Assembly (NCBI RefSeq): GCF_002754475.1
Contig: NZ_PEFL01000001.1
Location: 1,674,001 to 1,738,000, forward strand
DNA length: 64,000 bases
Source of the DNA: Comamonas sp. 26
GTDB taxonomy: Bacteria > Pseudomonadota > Gammaproteobacteria > Burkholderiales > Burkholderiaceae_C
Reading direction: 5' to 3'
Part shown: positions 45,145 through 52,780 of the stretch, piece after piece
Position numbering within the stretch: the stretch's first letter is position 1
Layout: each line of letters opens with the position of its first letter
Program-made: the position numbers and the translations under genes
Notes under the pieces: model-generated
Seen by the model: only the letters and a program-made list of their open reading frames with translations
What the model was told of the DNA's origin: nothing
Database searches by the model: none

Positions 45145-46580
45145 GGCGCCTGAGAATGAATATTTCTGCTGTCGCTGCTGCCTGTGCGGCAGCGCTGCTG
45201 GCCGGTTGCAATCTCGCGCCTGTCTACAAAACGCCCGATCTGCCCGTGCCTGAAACCGTTTCGGCCAACGCCGCGCCGGTGCAGGCCAGCGAAGCCGCTT
45301 TGCAGCAGGCGCAAGCCCTGCAATGGCTGCAGTCACCCCAGCTGCGCGATGTGGTGGCGCTGGCGCTGAGCAACAACCGCGATCTGCGCGTGGCGATTGG
45401 GAGCATAGAGAAAGCACGCGCCCAATACGGCATCACGCGGGCTGATCTGCTGCCGGGCATTACGGCTCAGGCGCAGGGCAACCGCACGCGCAGCGCGGCG
45501 GATTTGACGACGACTGGGCGCAGCACTATTAATGAGCAATACACAGCCCAGCTGGGTTTTGCCAGCTATGAGCTGGACCTGTGGGGGCGGATTCGCAACC
45601 TCAGCGAAGCATCGCTGCAGCAGTTTTTGCTGAGCCAGGAAAACCAGCGCAATGTGCAGATCAGCCTGGTGGCTGATGTGAGCAATGCCTGGCTGACGCT
45701 GGCTGCCGATCAGGCTCGCCTGCAACTGGCAAAAGACACGCTGGACAGCCGCATCAAGGCCTTCGAGCTGACACGCAAGATGTATGAGCTGGGCTCTACA
45801 TCGGGTCTGGTTCTGGCCCAGAACCAGACCACGGTAGATACGGCGCGAGGCGATGTGGCCAGCTATACCTCGCAGGTGGACAGAGACCGCAATGCGCTGC
45901 AACTGCTGGTCGGTGGCCCTGTGCCGGCTCCGTTGCTGCCCACAGCGCAGACTCTGATGAATGACGCAGATACGGCGGCGCTGAAGGCCGTGCCCGTGCC
46001 TCTGCCATCTAACGTGCTGCTCAAGCGCCCGGATGTGCAGGCGGCTGAGCGTAATCTGCAAGCCATGAATGCCAATATTGGTGCTGCACGGGCGGCCATG
46101 TTCCCCAGCATCACGCTGACGGGCAGCATAGGTACGGGCAGCAGTGATCTGGATCGCCTGTTTGGTAACAGCAATAGCACCTGGAGCTTTATTCCGCTGG
46201 TGCGTCTGCCCATCTTTGATGCTGGCCGTAACCGTGCCAATGTGCAGGTGGCCGAGAGCAATCAGCGTATCGCACTGAACCAGTACGAGAAGTCCGTGCA
46301 GACGGCTTTCAGAGAAGTGGCTGACGTTCTGGCAGACCGCGCCCAGTGGGATGAGCGCCTGTCAGCCCAGACCAGCATGGTGGCCAATACGCAAAAAGCG
46401 TTTGATTTGTCGAACGCCCGCTTCAAGGCTGGCGTGGATAACTACTTGTCTGTGCTGGATGCACAACGCAGCCTCTACACCGCGCAGCAGACCTTGATTG
46501 GCCTGCGCCTGGCTGAGCAACTCAACCGCGTGACCTTGTGGAAGACGCTGGGCGGCGAGGAGGCTGCGCAGCAAAGCTGA
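45141..46580 (+). CDS. Outer-membrane efflux lipoprotein (OprM/NodT family)
   Basis: A 479-residue outer-membrane channel. Lipobox LLAGC (about Cys23), then LAPVYKTPDLPVP as in OprM/CusC. Two repeated TolC-like halves follow, each with a helix pair; the second includes KRPDVQAAERNLQAMNANIG and SYLSVLDAQRSLYTAQQ-like sequence (here NYLSVLDAQRSLYTAQQ). Start overlaps the pump stop (ATGA). A strong terminator follows at 46597. Confidence 0.95.
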   Translation: MRRLRMNISAVAAACAAALLAGCNLAPVYKTPDLPVPETVSANAAPVQASEAALQQAQALQWLQSPQLRDVVALALSNNRDLRVAIGSIEKARAQYGITRADLLPGITAQAQGNRTRSAADLTTTGRSTINEQYTAQLGFASYELDLWGRIRNLSEASLQQFLLSQENQRNVQISLVADVSNAWLTLAADQARLQLAKDTLDSRIKAFELTRKMYELGSTSGLVLAQNQTTVDTARGDVASYTSQVDRDRNALQLLVGGPVPAPLLPTAQTLMNDADTAALKAVPVPLPSNVLLKRPDVQAAERNLQAMNANIGAARAAMFPSITLTGSIGTGSSDLDRLFGNSNSTWSFIPLVRLPIFDAGRNRANVQVAESNQRIALNQYEKSVQTAFREVADVLADRAQWDERLSAQTSMVANTQKAFDLSNARFKAGVDNYLSVLDAQRSLYTAQQTLIGLRLAEQLNRVTLWKTLGGEEAAQQS

Positions 46581-46596
46581 TCTTTGTGCGCGCTCT

Positions 46597-46632
46597 AAAA
46601 AAAGCCGCAGTTCGAAAGACTGCGGCTTTTTT
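46597..46632. terminator. Terminator of RND operon
   Basis: Stem AAAGCCGCAGT with ACTGCGGCTTT, loop TCGAAAG, with A and T runs on either side, so it may also serve the convergent tetR-type gene. Confidence 0.92.
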
Positions 46633-46676
46633 GATAGCACCTAGCGCTTTATCAGTAAGCGGTTGGAGCTGATTTT
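46628..46676. repeat. Intergenic repeat family B, copy 5
   Basis: TTTTTGATAGCACCTAGCGC, loop TATCAGT region, then AAGCGGTTGGAGCTGATTTT. It joins the T run of the RND terminator. Confidence 0.6.
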
Positions 46677-46691
46677 GTGTGAAATTCAGAT

Positions 46692-47330
46692 TCAGGGCAT
46701 CTTGAACAGCAAAGCGACCTGGAGTTCAAACAGGGTCTTGGCATTCATCGGTACTTCGGGGTGAATGACCGTGTTGTTCATCATGGCCATCCAGAGGGGG
46801 GCGAGCAGCAAAGCCGGGTGCTCAATCAGTTCAGGGGCCTTAAGCTCCCCGCGTTCAGCGGCCAGTTGGGCGAGCCTGCTGAAATGCTCCAGCAGGGCAT
46901 CGTTCACATAGCGGCGATACATTTGCGCCAGAAGCGGAAATTCCAGTCCTTCAGCGATAACCAGTCGCGCAGTCGCAGAGCGGCCACTGCTGTCAATGAC
47001 CTCTGCGGCTGCGCCCACTGTACGAAGCAGATATTCACCTACAGATTCATGCTCAAGCATGGGGCTGGATTGCAAGGCTACAGCTGCAGAGGCTATATGG
47101 GTCTGTATCACCGCTTCAAATAAGGCATCTTTGCTATCAAAGTAGCGAAAAAGGGTGACTTTAGATAGACCTGCGCGCTGCGCGACCGATGCGGTGGTAC
47201 CACGCGCATAGCCATGTTCCAGAAATTCCTCAAAGGCTGCTGCGACGATGGTACGGCGCGTCGCCTGAGTCTTTTGTGGGCTGGGGCCGCGCGGTGTGCG
47301 CTTGGGGCGGTCGAGGTCTAGTTGAGTCAT
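46692..47330 (-). CDS. TetR/AcrR family transcription regulator
   Basis: A 212-residue repressor-type protein. The N-terminal tail is Arg/Pro/Lys-rich. The helix-turn-helix reads RRTIVAAAFEEFLEHGYARG, then VAQRAGLSKVTLFRYFDSKD. The C-terminal ligand domain is of the AcrR/AefR-like kind. It is convergent with the RND operon, a common arrangement for its local repressor, but control is inferred only. Confidence 0.92.
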   Translation of the reverse strand: MTQLDLDRPKRTPRGPSPQKTQATRRTIVAAAFEEFLEHGYARGTTASVAQRAGLSKVTLFRYFDSKDALFEAVIQTHIASAAVALQSSPMLEHESVGEYLLRTVGAAAEVIDSSGRSATARLVIAEGLEFPLLAQMYRRYVNDALLEHFSRLAQLAAERGELKAPELIEHPALLLAPLWMAMMNNTVIHPEVPMNAKTLFELQVALLFKMP

Positions 47331-47518
47331 GGCGCGAGAGAACTTGATATAGAGCTTCTGGGCTTGTTCGATATGGCCGCGAGGCGCTGACTGAGCTTGG
47401 CAAGACTGAACGAAAAGAAGAACGCCTTACCCTGCTTGGCCAGAGATCATTTTGATATACGGCACTCACCCAATGATGGCACATTCGTCAAATTAGTTTA
47501 CTGGGGAGAAGCCATAGT

Positions 47519-48379
47519 TCAGGCTCGCCAGCGCATCACCACCTGTGTGCCGCCCCCTTGCCTTGGGTGAATGTGCAGATCCCCCCCAATTTCGCGCATA
47601 CGCTTGAACATGTTGATGACGCCGTGGCCGGATTGGGATACATCGCTAAGAACGGCACGAAGATCAAAGCCTTTGCCGTTGTCTTCAACGCTGAGGCACC
47701 AGTCCCAGCCAAAACATTCGGGGTCATCGCTCTCGTAAGGCTCCAGAGTGACCCAGATGTCACTCGCATGCGCGTGCTCCAGCGCATTGCTGAGGCTAGT
47801 CTGCACCACGGCCAGAATTTGATTCGCAACGCGGCCTTTGGGTAGGGTACGGCTGGTGTGTCGACCGATACCTAGTTCAGGATCGCAAAGCTGCCAGTGC
47901 AGTGCCAGACCTTTGCGTTGCAGCACCGGGTTCAGCCTGTGGCGCAGCCGAGCCAGACGCATGGTGAGACTGTCGTCTTGCGCGTCCATGGAGTCCACAA
48001 TAAGGCGCAAATCCAGCAACGACCGCTCAAGTACCTCTTTGATGGGGCTGCCTTCGGCAAGCGCTTGTCCATCCATCAAGGTCAAGGCCTGCACCAGCTG
48101 ACTGCCCAGTGTGTCGTGCAGGTCAGAGGCGATGCGCTTTCTTTCCTCCTGCACCTCTTTGGAGGGGTGTACGCTCAAGCGCATTTTGGCTTTGATGACA
48201 CGATAGATTCTGGGCATATAGCGCAATGCCATCACCAAGCCGGTTAATGCAGCAAAAATGCTGATAAAGATAAACCAATTTTTATCTCGGATAGAGATAA
48301 TGAAACACCAGCATAGTATTATGCAGGTCTGCAGCATATTAGCTGCAGACCTGCATCCAAGGCTGCGTAGAGATTCCAT
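47519..48379 (-). CDS. Short NarX/DegS-type histidine kinase of locus 2
   Basis: A 286-residue kinase. Two membrane helices (about residues 15-30 and 34-52) lie with almost no periplasmic part, so the signal is likely sensed in the membrane or cytoplasm. HisKA_3 dimerisation domain with phospho-His H88 (ERKRIASDLHDTLGSQL). The HATPase has N box LSNALEHAHA and G box SVEDNGKGFDLR plus SGHGVINMFKRM. Such kinases pair with LuxR-type regulators; its gene follows one after 66 bp. A second matching regulator at 4101 has no kinase of its own. GAGG lies five bases before the ATG. Confidence 0.92.
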   Translation of the reverse strand: MESLRSLGCRSAANMLQTCIILCWCFIISIRDKNWFIFISIFAALTGLVMALRYMPRIYRVIKAKMRLSVHPSKEVQEERKRIASDLHDTLGSQLVQALTLMDGQALAEGSPIKEVLERSLLDLRLIVDSMDAQDDSLTMRLARLRHRLNPVLQRKGLALHWQLCDPELGIGRHTSRTLPKGRVANQILAVVQTSLSNALEHAHASDIWVTLEPYESDDPECFGWDWCLSVEDNGKGFDLRAVLSDVSQSGHGVINMFKRMREIGGDLHIHPRQGGGTQVVMRWRA

Positions 48380-48445
48380 ATCAACCTCAAAATGGCTGAT
48401 TGACGGCTGAGCTGATTCGGCTCTGGCGAGCCTATCTGAGTATTT

Positions 48446-49210
48446 TTATATCAGTCCTCGCAAAGAGGCTGCTCTGACTGCATGGGCTCTTGTTTTGGCT
48501 TGCAACTTTCTATACATATTTTTTACATGTGTTGAAACGGTGAGCGTGCTTATTTTTAAGTAGCTTGCTATCTCCGGCGAACTATACCCGCAGGCAATCA
48601 GCTTCAATATTTCAATTTCTCTTTCGGAGAGTTTTTCTTCTTCCAAATAATTTGAAGCTGGCATGCTTGAGGGGTGGGTTTTCTCTAGGCGGGAAAGCAT
48701 TTTTTTGGCCAGCGATGGCGTGATGGATGCACCGCCATTCGCAACTTGCAGAACCGCTTGCGAATAGTCTCCAAACCAGGAGTTTTTTAACAAGTATCCC
48801 ACAGCACCTTTTTCAAAAGCCTGAAAAACCTTGTCATCACGCTCCGTCACCGACACCACAATGCTCAGCACATGCGGGCGGGTCTGGTGGACAAGATCGA
48901 GCAGCTCCAGGCCTTCTCCGTCGCCAAGGTTCAAGTCCACGATTAGCACATCGAAGTCCTGAAGCGGGATGTTTTTGCGCGCTTCTCTCAAACTGGAGGC
49001 CTGTCCCACGAGCAAGGTTCGAGAGTCACCCATGAGCTCCTGGGCAATCACTCTGCGGATGTGGCTGTCATCGTCGACCACGAAGACTCGCACAGGCTGG
49101 CTTTGCTGCCCCACCATGTGCATGGGCCACATATGTGTGTTTGCAGGGAGTGCGGAGTCTCCTGTTCCACTGAAGGATGCAGGGCAAAAAGATGTTTGAA
49201 CAGCCGACAT
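48446..49210 (-). CDS. LuxR/NarL-type response regulator of locus 2
   Basis: A 254-residue regulator with a ~40-residue N-terminal extension before the receiver. Receiver: acidic D46-D48 (FVVDDDSH), phospho-acceptor D92 (VLIVDLNLGDG), K142 (GYLLKNS). LuxR helix-turn-helix: LSEREIEILKLIACGYSSPE ... STHVKNMYRKLQAKTRAHAV. Paralogue of the regulator at 4101 across the whole length, including SWFGD-YSQ-AVLQVANGGA. GGGAG precedes the ATG. Divergent from the secreted-protein operon at 49876. Confidence 0.93.
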   Translation of the reverse strand: MSAVQTSFCPASFSGTGDSALPANTHMWPMHMVGQQSQPVRVFVVDDDSHIRRVIAQELMGDSRTLLVGQASSLREARKNIPLQDFDVLIVDLNLGDGEGLELLDLVHQTRPHVLSIVVSVTERDDKVFQAFEKGAVGYLLKNSWFGDYSQAVLQVANGGASITPSLAKKMLSRLEKTHPSSMPASNYLEEEKLSEREIEILKLIACGYSSPEIASYLKISTLTVSTHVKNMYRKLQAKTRAHAVRAASLRGLI

Positions 49211-49875
49211 GGTTCACTCCCTGCTGAAAAGTAGAAATTCATGACCTGTTTTGGAAATTAAATTATGAAATTTTAAAAATCTATAAAAATTGTTAATTCA
49301 ATGTTTTTTTTACCAAAATTACAAAAAATCACTTCAAATATAGGTATTTGGTATTTAAAAATACTATTGATTTATTATTTTTAGTTAAATTATTTAATTT
49401 ATCTATCGAATTATATTCAGTTGCGATTTATTGAACCTTTGAAGAAAATATTGACTAGTCTTAAAAGGCTGAGAGATTTTTATTTTTCTCTGCATTGAGG
49501 AAAGTGGATTTTTTGATATTGATGTGGGAAGTTTATTAAATCTGATTTCTTAAAGATAAGAAATTTACATTTTTATACTTTACCTATTCAAGCATCTAAA
49601 AATGCAAACTGCATAGCATGAAGATGCCGCCTATCAAAGGCTGTAGAGGTTTATTTAGCAGTCTTCAAAGATTGAAAAAAATTCTTTCGATCAAGGTATT
49701 CCTGATTTTTTCACCTGTGCTGAAACTGGCGCTGACCGAAAGCAAGTTTTGAAACGGAACTTAAGACATTTCAAAAGTTGCAGACGGTTTATGGGAGGTG
49801 TTGCAGTGAGATGCAACAGCTCTGTTGCCTCAACTCTCTCAGTGTTCTGGGAACTGGCTAATCAAAGGGTCTATC
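49211..49875. promoter_or_regulatory. AT-rich divergent control region of locus 2
   Basis: A 665-bp gene-free stretch, by far the most AT-rich part of the window (about 49250-49740), with many A and T tracts. It separates the regulator gene (leftward) from the secreted-protein operon (rightward). TTTTGAAA (49747-49754) and TTTCAAAA (49769-49776) form a spaced inverted pair; the 9-mer TTTTGAAAC also occurs in the control region of locus 1. Long A/T-rich leaders often bind H-NS-type silencers. No clear promoter boxes could be fixed. Confidence 0.55.
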
Positions 49876-50574
49876 ATGAAAAAATCTCTGATTGCAATGG
49901 CTGTCGTCGCTTTGGCTGGTGTTGCATCTGCTGCTGTTAGCAGCAGTAGCATTGCTGCAACGAACACGTCGTCCAGTGCCGGATCGGCTACGTCGTCAAA
50001 TGCTGCGAGTGCAGGCAACGGAAGTGCCTTGAGTTTCAATAGTGCTACTTCGGCTGCTAATGCAACCGCAGGTGCTACTGGTGGAGCAGGCAACATTGGC
50101 CATACTGCTATCGGCGGTGCAGCCGTCGGCGGTAGCGCTACAACCACAGGTTCTGTGCAAAGCCTGGCTGCAACGTCCGGAAACGGCGTAGCTGCAGGCG
50201 GCGGCGTCACCAGTGCCAACGCGCATTCGGGCGCAGCTGCCGGTTACGGCGCTAGTGCACCTGGCGGTGCCGCTGTAGTGGGCGGTGCAGCCGGTCAGGC
50301 AAATTCGCACACCAACAATGCCGCAGGCACTTATGCAGGCCCTGGCGGCGGTATTGCGGCAGTCAGCAGCACGGCAGGTACGCAATCCAACTACGGTGCC
50401 ACCTCGGGAGCCATTTCCGGCCCTGGCGGCACTTGGACCAACAACACCTCCGGTGCTAGTTCGGTCGGACACGTCAACACCAGTGGCGGTGCTCTGGGTA
50501 ATGCCGGCGGCTTCTCTAACGGTGGCGGCACTGGCGGTAGTGCAGGAGCCGGATCGGGTTCCCTCGCTTTCTGA
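49876..50574 (+). CDS. Secreted Gly/Ala/Ser/Thr-rich protein, candidate matrix or fibre component
   Basis: A 232-residue protein with a signal peptide (MKKSLIAMAVVALAGVASA). The ATG at 49876 follows AAAGGG. The mature part is almost only G, A, S, T, N and V in low-complexity runs (SSSSIAATNTSSSAGSATSS; later GGAAVGGSATTTG). There is no Cys, and charged residues are almost absent. I recognise no family. Such composition fits a flexible or beta-rich extracellular structural protein. It is the first gene of a three-gene operon opposite a LuxR-type regulator, the same place the repeat protein holds in locus 1. Confidence 0.8.
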   Translation: MKKSLIAMAVVALAGVASAAVSSSSIAATNTSSSAGSATSSNAASAGNGSALSFNSATSAANATAGATGGAGNIGHTAIGGAAVGGSATTTGSVQSLAATSGNGVAAGGGVTSANAHSGAAAGYGASAPGGAAVVGGAAGQANSHTNNAAGTYAGPGGGIAAVSSTAGTQSNYGATSGAISGPGGTWTNNTSGASSVGHVNTSGGALGNAGGFSNGGGTGGSAGAGSGSLAF

Positions 50575-50650
50575 TAGTTATCCACCCTAGTTATGCTTGT
50601 CCCCGGGTCTTGCTGCTCAAGGCAAGACTCGGTGTCAAAGGAGAAAAAGC

Positions 50651-51376
50651 ATGAAAGTCTCAATAGCTTTATTAAGCCTTTGTGTTCCTTTGTGTAGCGT
50701 TGCGCAGAATGCCGATAGCAGCGCGCAAAGCTCCTCGTCCTCATCTTCCGTTGGGGCCCAGCAAAATCAATCGATCACGTTCATTACGCCTGCAGCAAGT
50801 CCGGCGGTGGAGTCTCGGTCTGCATCAACCATGGACAGTCGATCTACTCAGACCGTGGATAGTCGCTCAGACCAAAACATTACGACGTCTGGGACGACAA
50901 CCCAGAACATCAACAGCAACATTGGTGGAACGTCTAAGAACATTGTGGAGTACACGGGGTCGTACACCATGAAGAACGTGCCCAGCGTCAATGGTCCAAA
51001 CCTGACAACCAGCAATGACACCTGTATGGGCAGCAGCAGCGGCAGTGCTAACGGCCCTGGCTTCGGTGTGAGCTTTGGCACGACTTGGTCAGACGATCAT
51101 TGCAAGCGCCTGAAAATGAGTCGAGAACTCTGGAACAAAGGTATGAAGGCTGCATCTCTGGCCATGGATTGCATGGACCCAGCAGCGCGTGTCGCACTGG
51201 AAATCACGGGCTCGAAATGCCCTCAATCCATGACGGCGGATGAGCGCCGTAGCAACTACGGTGTAAATGCCTCTGCCGAAGGTAGCGCAGCTATGCCGCC
51301 AGAGCAGCAGACGGCTTCCAGCACTCCGGTTGGTCAAGTATCGGAACTACAGCCTTCGGCGCTCTACCCAAACTGA
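50651..51376 (+). CDS. Secreted Ser/Thr/Gln/Asn-rich protein with Cys-containing C-terminal domain
   Basis: A 241-residue protein with a signal peptide (MKVSIALLSLCVPLCSVAQ), AAGGAG eight bases upstream. Residues about 20-110 are Ser/Thr/Gln/Asn-rich with short repeats (ESRSAST, DSRSTQT, DSRSDQN) and TTQNINSN. A second part (about 118-200) has four Cys in TCMGSSSG, DDHCKRL, MDCMDPAAR and SKCPQ and looks folded. The STQT and QN motifs recall the repeat protein of locus 1. Family unknown. Likely a fibre-associated or surface protein. Confidence 0.8.
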   Translation: MKVSIALLSLCVPLCSVAQNADSSAQSSSSSSSVGAQQNQSITFITPAASPAVESRSASTMDSRSTQTVDSRSDQNITTSGTTTQNINSNIGGTSKNIVEYTGSYTMKNVPSVNGPNLTTSNDTCMGSSSGSANGPGFGVSFGTTWSDDHCKRLKMSRELWNKGMKAASLAMDCMDPAARVALEITGSKCPQSMTADERRSNYGVNASAEGSAAMPPEQQTASSTPVGQVSELQPSALYPN

Positions 51377-51406
51377 TGGGCGCTGAACAGAATTCAGGAG
51401 GCTGCT

Positions 51407-51739
51407 ATGTATAAGGCTCTCGTTTTTGTCGCGGCAGTCGCTGGCTGCATTCCTGTATGGTCTGCATCAGCTCCTGTCGTTGCCAATGTGCCATTGAGCA
51501 TTCAACGTCAGATTTTTGGCAGTGGCGAGCAAGGTGCCGGGGGTGAGGAGCAGGCTCAGCCCGTAGGCAACTACGGTGTATGGCATGTGCCTCAGTACCT
51601 GCCAGGCTACCCGACCGCTGCAACTATCTGGCCACGGGCCATCCCCGTAAAGTGTAAGAACGGCAGTTGTGAAGGCTACGTGATCACCCCGCAAATGGGG
51701 CCCGGTGAGTATCTGTTTTTTATTCCGGTTGAGGAGTAG
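51407..51739 (+). CDS. Small secreted protein of locus 2, unknown function
   Basis: A 110-residue protein with a signal peptide (MYKALVFVAAVAGCIPVWSA), AGGAGG seven bases upstream. The mature part is Pro/Gly/Tyr/Trp-rich (NYGVWHVPQYLPGYPTAATI) and has one close Cys pair (KCKNGSCEG). No family recognised. It ends the operon; the pair of Cys suggests a disulfide in the periplasm or outside. Confidence 0.75.
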   Translation: MYKALVFVAAVAGCIPVWSASAPVVANVPLSIQRQIFGSGEQGAGGEEQAQPVGNYGVWHVPQYLPGYPTAATIWPRAIPVKCKNGSCEGYVITPQMGPGEYLFFIPVEE

Positions 51740-51807
51740 ATTCTGTAATCCCTCGCAACAAGGCATGAGGCATGCCTGCGGCTGATGAGCGGTAGCTTGC
51801 AGGCAAG

Positions 51808-51848
51808 GATTTCCCGCAAACATTTAGTGTTGGGCGGGATTTCTTTTT
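51808..51848 (+). terminator. Probable terminator of secreted-protein operon 2
   Basis: Imperfect stem (ATTTCCCGC-AAACA with TGTTGGGCGGGAT) followed by TTTCTTTTTTG. Confidence 0.6.
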
Positions 51849-51861
51849 TGCTGCTTCATCC

Positions 51862-52362
51862 TCAGAAAATTCCCAGGGCTAGCCCCGCCGCCAATGATTG
51901 GCCCAGTTCCTCGCAGCGCTGCAAGTCGGCCGGATCAATATGTTTGGGCGCGAGGATGGCCTCGGGTGTCTGCGCATAGGTGCAGATGATGAGGGGTTCA
52001 GCCACAGCCTTCAGACGCCAACCTGTGGCAATGCGCTCTATCTGTCTGGCGGCGTTTCGGCCGTCGCTGCCCGCACAGATCAGGCTGGCATAGGGGTGAC
52101 CCTGAATTTGATCGAGTACGCCGTAGTAGCTGCGATCAAAAAAGTCCTTCATCAAGCCGCTGATCGCCGCCAGATTCTCAGGTGTGGCAAACAGGTAGCC
52201 TTGGGCGCTCAGCAAGTCCTGCGCACCCGCCTGGCTCGCATGAAGCAAGTGCACATCGACAGACTCTTCACGCCGGGCGCCCGCACATGCTGCCTCAGCC
52301 ATCTGGCGAGTTCCGCCAGTATGAGTGTGGTAGACGATCAGTAAAGCAGGGCGTAGAGGCAT
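51862..52362 (-). CDS. Flavodoxin-like FMN protein
   Basis: A 166-residue protein of the flavodoxin/NADPH-FMN reductase fold. The FMN phosphate loop is YHTHTGGTRQMAEA; the second loop is YLFATPENLAAISGLMKDFF, as in flavin-binding NAD(P)H:quinone-type proteins. No second domain. It is read against the neighbouring locus 2 operon, so a link is not implied. Confidence 0.85.
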   Translation of the reverse strand: MPLRPALLIVYHTHTGGTRQMAEAACAGARREESVDVHLLHASQAGAQDLLSAQGYLFATPENLAAISGLMKDFFDRSYYGVLDQIQGHPYASLICAGSDGRNAARQIERIATGWRLKAVAEPLIICTYAQTPEAILAPKHIDPADLQRCEELGQSLAAGLALGIF

Positions 52363-52780
52363 AACGGATGGTCTGATCAGAGGAGCCTATCAAGCAAATT
52401 TGCAGTGTAATAACCTACTGAAATATATTGGCTCTCTGTAGTTGTTGTTTTCAACAGACGATCTGATACTGCTTTATTGAGGCTAAAAAAGTGACTAAGC
52501 ATTGAAAAATATTGACGTTTATCAATTTTTTCAGGTTTGATGTGCTCTTGATTTTGCAGCGCTTTGCACTCGCTGCATGTGGTTTTACCTATGATTTGAA
52601 ACATGTGTGAAAACCTGAATATCGAATCACTCAGGGTATTCACTTGGCACAAATTCTCTGTGGTTTGTAGGAGTATTCTTACAAACCATGACAAAGCTTT
52701 GTTGTCGCCGCGGAGACCGCAAGCGTGTTTCAGAGCGTGTCTGTAGCAACTTCATAACTCAGGACTCTTGTGTTTTTGGC
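52363..52780. promoter_or_regulatory. Gene-free stretch upstream of GGDEF-EAL gene, with inverted repeat
   Basis: AT-rich, no supported gene (a 105-codon minus-strand frame at 52377-52694 has no ribosome site or recognisable protein). A perfect 8-bp inverted repeat, GGTTTGTA (52662-52669) and TACAAACC (52680-52687), lies about 95 bp before the cyclic-di-GMP gene and could be an operator. Confidence 0.45.

Noticed and set aside
52377..52694. 105-codon minus-strand frame in the leader of the GGDEF-EAL gene
   Set aside because: AT-rich region, no ribosome site, no recognisable domain; treated as non-coding.
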